Positions 57,691 through 64,000 of a stretch of 64,000 nt of DNA are shown here, piece after piece (position 1 is the first letter of the stretch; every line of letters begins with the position of its first letter). This stretch comes from Synaphobranchus kaupii (Eukaryota; Chordata; Actinopteri; Anguilliformes; Synaphobranchidae). Under the pieces are notes generated by a model that worked only from the letters and a program-made list of their open reading frames with translations, was not told where the DNA came from and ran no database searches. The translations under genes and the position numbers were made by a program. The stretch lies in assembly GCA_029718625.1 (NCBI GenBank), contig CM056380.1, forward strand, positions 41,296,169 to 41,360,168, read 5' to 3'.

Positions 57691-58250
57691 ATGCTACATT
57701 GTACAGTATATACTGGAAATAGTCCTGACACTGGAACATACATTGTACACTCTTTTTCCAGAGGAATAAGTATATATTGTTCAGTTTCTCAGTGTTACAT
57801 GAATAAATACACGCAGTTAATGTACCTGACTGAACAGGGGAAACTAGGGTATAATGTAATGTTCTTCAACAGGAATCCTGGGACTGTTTGTGGCATTAAT
57901 ATTAATCACATTTGAAAGCTATGCAGAGATGGGATGCTCATGACAACACGAACGTAGACCTATTCATGTTTGATATCGTTTTGATGGTCTTGGTGTGTGT
58001 GGTGCAATGGCATATATTTCCTACATGGTCAACATGGAGGAAATATATATTTCATAACTCAGGAGTAAAACTACCACTGTGGAATTATACCACAGGAAAC
58101 TCTTTCTGCCAAACCCCCCTTGAAGGAGGGACGAAAGGTGCAATATTAGCCTTCTGGCCAGTTTATGGTTTTACGATCATCCACAGCCAGATCAAACACA
58201 GAGTTTGGGCATATAATCAAAGGAAGCAAAGAACTCGGGGGAAGCTGTAA
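57691..58250 (+). CDS. two adjoining hypothetical ORFs
   Basis: 57691-57915 encodes 74 codons (MLHCTVYTGNS...). The next frame, from an ATG at about 57921 to 58250, encodes about 109 codons with a hydrophobic, possibly membrane-spanning block (VDLFMFDIVLMVLVCVVQW) followed by a glycosylation-like NYT and a basic C-terminus (HRVWAYNQRKQRTRGK). A stop and frame change separate them. The layout could be the end of a decayed element coding region, but I do not recognise a family. Confidence 0.35.
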
Positions 58251-59269
58251 CCAGACTCTCCCGCACATCTCACTCTGTGTATTGTGTGTAGTGAATTGCC
58301 AGGTATGATTTAATATTTTTCTATACTCTATTTTTAATATGTTGTGTTGTAATTTGTAACTATGATTTGATTATTTTAAAGTAAAGAACCTACCTGGTAA
58401 ACTGTTAAACTTGATTTGTGTGGTTTCTTTGAAAAAGACATTCTATCTCTGTTAACACGGTAATGAGTTGATTGATTTCCTCAGTCTGGATCTCCCCCTC
58501 TGCTGATCTAGGGAGATTGACTAGTTAAGCTTAATGTATCACGGAGTATTGCACCCGTAGAACTCTGTCTTAAGTTAGATCATCTCCGCATGCCTTTTAT
58601 ACATGTTGAGAACGGGTGTTGCCAATATTATCTTCTCGGGTCCCTGAGCCTTTAGGATAGGCTATACCTTATGAAGTGGCCTCCTCCGCAACCTCTGAGA
58701 TAAATGGAGACATCTAGTCAGCCGTGAGTGGTGTACATAAACGGCCGTATGTAGCACTCGGTGGAACCGGCGCATCCAGTTCAGAGAACAGGCTCAAGAG
58801 TACGAGAGTACCTTAACAAATCAATTATAAATTCTACATTGAAATTATATACTAATAATTAAATTGGAGTCAGATTTATACGAGTATGGAATCAGCATTG
58901 GTGGCTGACCGTTAATATAATATATACAGGCTGCCTTTTTGGGTAAGCTGGAGTCAGCCTGCAGACCAAACTAGAGCGGGAGGCAAAGTGGTACTATTGT
59001 CTCTGACACGTGGTCAATTACTAGCTGATCCCGCGAATTTAAAGAAGCAGTCTCATCCGGTTGTAATAACAGTAACATTTCAACACTCTTACCTTTTCCC
59101 ACAGCAACAGCGGAAAATATCACGCTTAAACCTTCGCTCCGGGCTATTCCCTCATTGGTCTAGCTGCGCGGGATTTACAAGTTCACTACTAACATTACTA
59201 ATTCATCTTGAGTTTCTACCTGCAGCTGTCATTTCCCTCCTCGTTGTCCTACCCTGCATCGATCTGTGA
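58251..59269. other. non-coding
   Basis: No gene is seen. Because it follows a possible membrane protein end, an LTR was considered, but I could not find matching TG...CA ends. Confidence 0.35.
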
Positions 59270-59841
59270 TTTCGCATTCTCTGCACGTGTCCACTTTCGT
59301 GTTCTTCCAATCTGAGCTGTGCACTTGTTTACCTGCTAACTCCAGGCCGTTTGTTATCATTGTGTCTATGTGTATTCCAGTCTGTGTCTTACGTTTCCCC
59401 TGTCATTGTTTTATTGGTCCCTGTTAACCCTCACTGTTCTCACCTGTGAGCAATCTCCCCTCCCTGCTTCTACACACCTGATTCCCATTATGTCTGTCTC
59501 CCTCTGTGTATATATACCTTGTCATTTCAGTGTTCTTCGTGAGTTCCTCTTATGATATTCTGCTTCTGTGTTACCGTCTGGTTTTCCGAGTTTCTGCCCG
59601 AGCTGTTTTGTTTATTCTGTTTTCTAGTTTTTGTTTCCCAGAGTTCTTTGCCTGTTGTTGTTCCTCTGACTCCCTGGTTTGGACCCCTGCCTGTGTTCTC
59701 GCGACCCTGTTTTTGGATTTCCCTTTTGTACCTTTGCTGTGCCTTCTCGGTTTTGACCCCTGCCTGTTCTACTTCGGATTGCTGCCTAGCCCTTATTAAA
59801 CTTCGGTTTTTCCCTTACTCCTGCCTGCGTTTGGGTCCTTC
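59270..59841 (+). repeat. LTR-like pyrimidine-rich block
   Basis: Contains TATATATACC near 59508, ATTAAAC near 59796 and ends GTCCTTCCCCCCCTGACA at 59841. This resembles the promoter-to-polyA layout of a fish gypsy LTR. Overlapping ORFs (59506-59860) follow from the T-rich composition. The 5' end is not defined. Confidence 0.35.
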
Positions 59842-59941
59842 CCCCCCTGACACGCAATAAAGGGAACTTGATGACGAAAGGTCTTGCATCTTGTTTCATT
59901 GAAGGGTTAGTCATATCTCTGAGGTTTTAATGTGTGTTTTA

Positions 59942-62551
59942 TAGCTTAAAGGAGCTATATGTAACAAATTTACTGTACTAAATCATAAAAAGACCATGAC
60001 GTCATCAGAGATTAAGGAAACATGCTAAGTCGAAATACTGGCTTCTCCAACAACAATGCTTCAGCCAATATGTTCTCCTTTGAAATTTCCATTCCTGGTC
60101 AGAACTTCTGTATTTGTTTTGGCCTGTGTGATTCACTATTCTCCGAGTTGACTCCGAGTCCACTGCCCATTACGAACAACCAGATGTACTCCGGCACTCC
60201 AACAGCCGATTTACGAATGCCTAAGCTAAGTTCAACATCGTTTCCATTTAGCTAGCTAGCTAAAGATTTAAATGTATATAGTTACGCGCTAAACATACCA
60301 CTAACGTTAGCTTATATCTGTGTGGTTCACATTTTGGTGACTGCCAGGCAAAAAAATGGTTGCTTGGGGGAACTATGGACATATTTAAACCTTTATTGTT
60401 TTTGAGCCTTTAGTATACAAATGTTAGGTCAGTGTTTATCTGTCAGGCTTTTGCTTGCATCTTTGTTTCACAATCAAAACCACGGTTTAATTTCCTTGAA
60501 TTTGGTTTTACATGACAACTCATTAACGTTCTTCCAAGGTTATGGCTTATTGGCAAGCTGGCCGGTTTTGTTTTGTGTGAACTGTGAGCATACGTTTAAA
60601 CAATGGAACTGTTAAAATAATAGAAGACTTTGGTGCACCATGAGTGTTGAGCTGTACGTTCTGGCACTGGAGAGTTGCCAGGGATGTGTAATTGTATCCT
60701 TTGGCTCGTGCGATGGTGCTGCATGTTCATGTCAAAAATGGCGGAGGAGTGCTGTGATTGGTTCACATGTAAAATTTCCCTACCTGCCAGACAGGTGTGT
60801 CTGGTCTAATTCACTTTGGCTTCTCCAAGGTGTTGGTATGATGCGAGGATAAACAGTGGATACATTTCTGACTAAAAACGGACTGAAAACCAATGTTTAT
60901 GCCTCATTTTTAAACTGAATTCCACACAACTGATTTTTTTCCCTCTTGTCAAAATTAAGTGAATTTGTGATTGTTTTTCTCAACCGATTACCCTGGCTTG
61001 GCTTCTAATCAGATGTATATCAGACCACAGTAAAACATTGAGGATATTTGTGTAGTCTATAGCTGTTACTGATAATATTATATATATGATATAATATACG
61101 GTATGATTATAATAAGATCAAGATATGATTGACCTAAATTAAAAAAGAGGTTGACACCGAATCGTGAACTGGCCCTTGTTGTGCACCCTATATTGTGTAT
61201 AATATCTCTGAGGGTCAAGGTGGTGTATTAGGTTCACCAGGGGGATATACTATGAAGCAGGATTACTGAGTTAGCTGGATAACTGCACTGAGTAAAACAC
61301 AGAACAGTCATTTTAACTTCAGTCCGTGTTCCAGGTTTGGGAGGGTTCCAGTTTTGTAGCACAGGTACACGGTTGATCAAGGGTTATTCTGCATGGGGGT
61401 TCATCCACCTTCCACTTGTGACTGTCATTTTGACAGATTTGGTGTTGCGTGTTACCTTGCTAGCATAGTAAGCAATGGGGTTTGTAGCAGTTTACAGGAG
61501 AACACACCAGTGGGTCTGGGTTCATGTTTATGAATGAGGGGATCACTGCAGCCAGTTTGCACACACCCGAACACTTTTTACAAAGGGAGTTTCTGTGCCA
61601 GGCTGCAGACGCAGCTTGAAATGGTCAGGTTCACAAACTAGGGTTTCACCCAACCAGTTGGCTATATTTGATTGCAGTTGCACAAAACTTTCTCCATTAT
61701 CACCGCACTTTAATTATGCCAGAAAGGCAGGTCGACTTTTAATTTAAAAAAATATTTTTTTTAAATGTCCAATTAGAGGACCATGGACATTGTTTATAAA
61801 TATTCTATATCAGCACACTGGACAAATGGAAAACTGAAGAATCCAAACTAGGGAATCTAAGCACATTACAAATGTATTTTGTCATCTGATCCACACTTAC
61901 AATGTTTTGTCAGTGTGTAAGAGGTGATCTTTTTTTGTGCCAAAGTTGTTTTGCATATATTGAGTGCGTAGTGTGTATATACAGAGAGTAGTGAGCCTGT
62001 CACTTGTGTACAATTATTTAACTTGAAGACATCTGCAAGGAAAACAACCCTAAAGTAACATTTGGTAGGTTCACTTTATTCAACTGAAAGGACAAGATGG
62101 GAAGTGAATCCATGAAAGAAATGAAAAAATACTGAATTCAATGTAAAACTAAATATTTTACATTAATACATTGTAACCTCTAGATATAAGTCTACATACC
62201 CTTGAAAGAAAGATTTCATTGGCACTGGAACATGGTTTTAACAGTAAACTATAGCAAAAACAGTCCAAGGCGATGCATCACAAACAGTGTATAGTCCCTG
62301 CAGGTCTCGGGGCAGAGGTGGGCAAGGAGGGTTGTGTCCATTTCTAAAGTTCATGCCAACCTCTGCTTTTAAACGCATTATTTAATTAGCCCAGCCATTT
62401 AGCTAAATTTCTTGATAAGCTCATTAATGACAAAGTTCTTTTGACCCTACATTCAATGTTTTACTAGAGGCTTATCTACCTGTTTTTAAGTGTCAGTGTA
62501 AAAGGCTAATTGGCTACCTGACCCAGGGGTTAATTAGTCAAAGCCATACCT
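59942..62551. other. non-coding, with short repeats
   Basis: TTAAAGGAGCTATATGTAAC at about 59946 looks like the end of a common short non-autonomous element. GCTAGCTAGCTA lies near 60250. ORFs here (60022-60255, 60421-60615, 60640-60852) show no recognisable domain. Confidence 0.4.
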
Positions 62552-63010
62552 GGGCTGCGTTCAGCCCCGACAAAACGTTGCAAAACGTTTATTTAAACGG
62601 AAACGGTGGTGCGTTGAACACCCTGTTGTGTTACCCAAGCGTTGCAACTATGGCAGCTGAGAAGGCCATTGTTTGCGTTCTTTTCGAAGAATTTTCGGAG
62701 CCTGATGAAATCGGTTTAAATACGTGTTTAATAGCCTACTCCAAAATACGCTCGATGTTACAGTCACTGCCCTTGCAGTCCAGAATAGCAGAGAACGTCC
62801 CACTCGAGTGAAGGGGTATGTGGAATCTGTGGTTCCTAAGTATAGTGATCCAACATTTGACTCGCATTTCAGGATGACAAGGCAAACATTTCAGGTGAAG
62901 GATAATCCACTTCTTACCTTCGAGACTGTGTTAAAATCTATAAGAGCTAATTATTTTATTATGAGTATTAGGCCTATCATTATCGCTGATCACTGTTGTT
63001 GTGATATGCT
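62552..63010 (+). pseudogene. PIF/Harbinger transposase start, decayed
   Basis: GGGCTGCGTTCAGCCCCGAC at 62552 resembles a Harbinger terminal repeat. An ATG at about 62650 opens MAAEKAIVCVLFEEF, with ENVP about 50 codons later. After a frameshift the phrase RVKGYVESVVPKYSDPTFDS then HFRMTRQTFQ follows, a pattern typical of the N-terminus of HARBI1-like transposases. The catalytic DDE region is absent and no right-hand terminal repeat was found. Confidence 0.65.
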
Positions 63011-64000
63011 ATTGTAATATTTACCATTATATATTTAGAGGAGAGTGGAGTAGAAAAGTTTATGAAAGTGTCACTCCACAATGGTACATACAATAGCAAA
63101 AGATACAAACATGTCTTCTAATGTCTTCAATTGTTGTAGACGCATTTGTAAAGGACTTTAGTTGGATCCATTGTGCGCACTGCCTTTTTAATACGGCGGG
63201 GTTTATATAGGCCTACACGTCGCTGCTGATTGGGTAACACCTCTGAGTGTTCTATAACATCACGACCAAACACAAACATATGAATGAACAAAACTTATCG
63301 GGGTGCCCACCGTAATTCGAATGTGGTTGTCAAGAAAGCGGAAGGTTAGAGAATGCCGGTGTCGGTCAACGATCTGCTCGGGGTCCTTGCGTATGTCGTC
63401 GGATAATGTCGTGTCGTATTTTGATTGCTCTAGACCTTTGAATGACACATTAAGAACTTAGCGTTCCTGCCGTTGCCAGTTTAAAAAGGAAAGCGGTGTC
63501 ATTTCAGCGAACCTCCTGCATAATATTAAACAGAACACATCGCAATTAATTTTTAAGTAATTATTGAATGTTACGGTCATATGTTGGGGGTTTAATGCTT
63601 AAGTTTAGCTTCTAAAATACTAGGTTATACTAAACTGAATAATACTAAATAACAATAGCTGACCCACTGAAAATGTAGGCTACAACTGAAGCGGGATTAG
63701 CTACGCTTGTTTGAATTGCGGTGAGCTAGCTAGCTAGTAACGTTAGCTATCGGTTTTTAGAAGCCTAGCTCGCTACCTAACGTTACTAGCCTACTTTACA
63801 GCGGCGCTGTTCGTGCCAGTTTACTATGAACTGTAGCTAGAGGACTAGCTGCCATAGGCCTACAATGCTTGCATTAAATCTGTTGATCTATGTAGCCTGC
63901 ACGATAAGAATATGCTTCTGTATGTGGAAGTTCTCCCAGTAAGAATCTCCCGATTCACAGGAATCTGGAAACCCCACCTGTATGTCTTGTAAAAACGAAT
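63011..64000. other. non-coding
   Basis: No gene is seen. Words such as TAACGTTAGC and AGGCCTAC recur, as elsewhere in the window. Confidence 0.4.

Noticed and set aside
59506..59860. Two overlapping hydrophobic ORFs
   Set aside because: T- and C-rich LTR-like sequence reads as Phe/Leu/Ser/Pro-rich in any frame.

Overview
The window looks like transposon-rich nuclear DNA from a teleost fish. No intact host gene is visible. The teleost call rests on the mix of elements: a Gmr1-type Ty3/gypsy retrotransposon, a Ty1/copia element, an RNase H-bearing I/Nimb-type LINE, L2/Maui-type LINE pieces, a DD34E Tc1, two copies of one hAT family, PIF/Harbinger pieces and many short non-autonomous elements. 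All identifications come from motifs read by eye; no database search was possible.

Layout. 1-10548: a decayed Ty1/copia element (its 5' end lies outside the window). It is split inside its RNase H by a complete minus-strand gypsy-class element (3562-9929) whose integrase precedes the reverse transcriptase. 10549-17470: non-coding DNA with a long inverted-repeat element, an 868-bp tandem duplication containing 339-bp units and pol III-like SINE heads, and a three-level nest (retrocopy inside a Harbinger-like MITE inside a long inverted repeat). 17477-20446: hAT copy 1. 21053-21117: an orphan THAP-type first exon. 24122-25652: a Tc1 element with an apparently intact transposase. 28668-44805: a 16.1-kb foldback-like structure. 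Its two arms run in opposite directions, share near-identical outer ends, and are filled with a 168-bp (56-codon) tandem repeat, about 11 units on the left and about 46 on the right. The loop holds LINE relics and a split PHD-finger-like exon pair. 46115-54345: an inverted duplication. One copy was hit by hAT copy 2 (46277-49336), the other by a 5'-truncated LINE (52350-54148), so each copy is the empty site for the other's insertion. This duplicated sequence carries exon-like pieces with a C2H2 motif. 54346-64000: mostly non-coding, with unassigned ORFs near 57.7-58.25 kb, an LTR-like stretch, and a decayed Harbinger transposase start at 62552.

The best candidate for something undescribed is the 28.7-44.8 kb foldback structure, with its protein-frame tandem array and a recurrent in-frame TGA at one codon. 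The second is a 20-bp motif found as a micro-insertion with a perfect 8-bp direct repeat in one hAT copy and absent from the other. The genes do not form a working pathway. The window records successive insertions, and only the Tc1 transposase looks capable of encoding a full protein.
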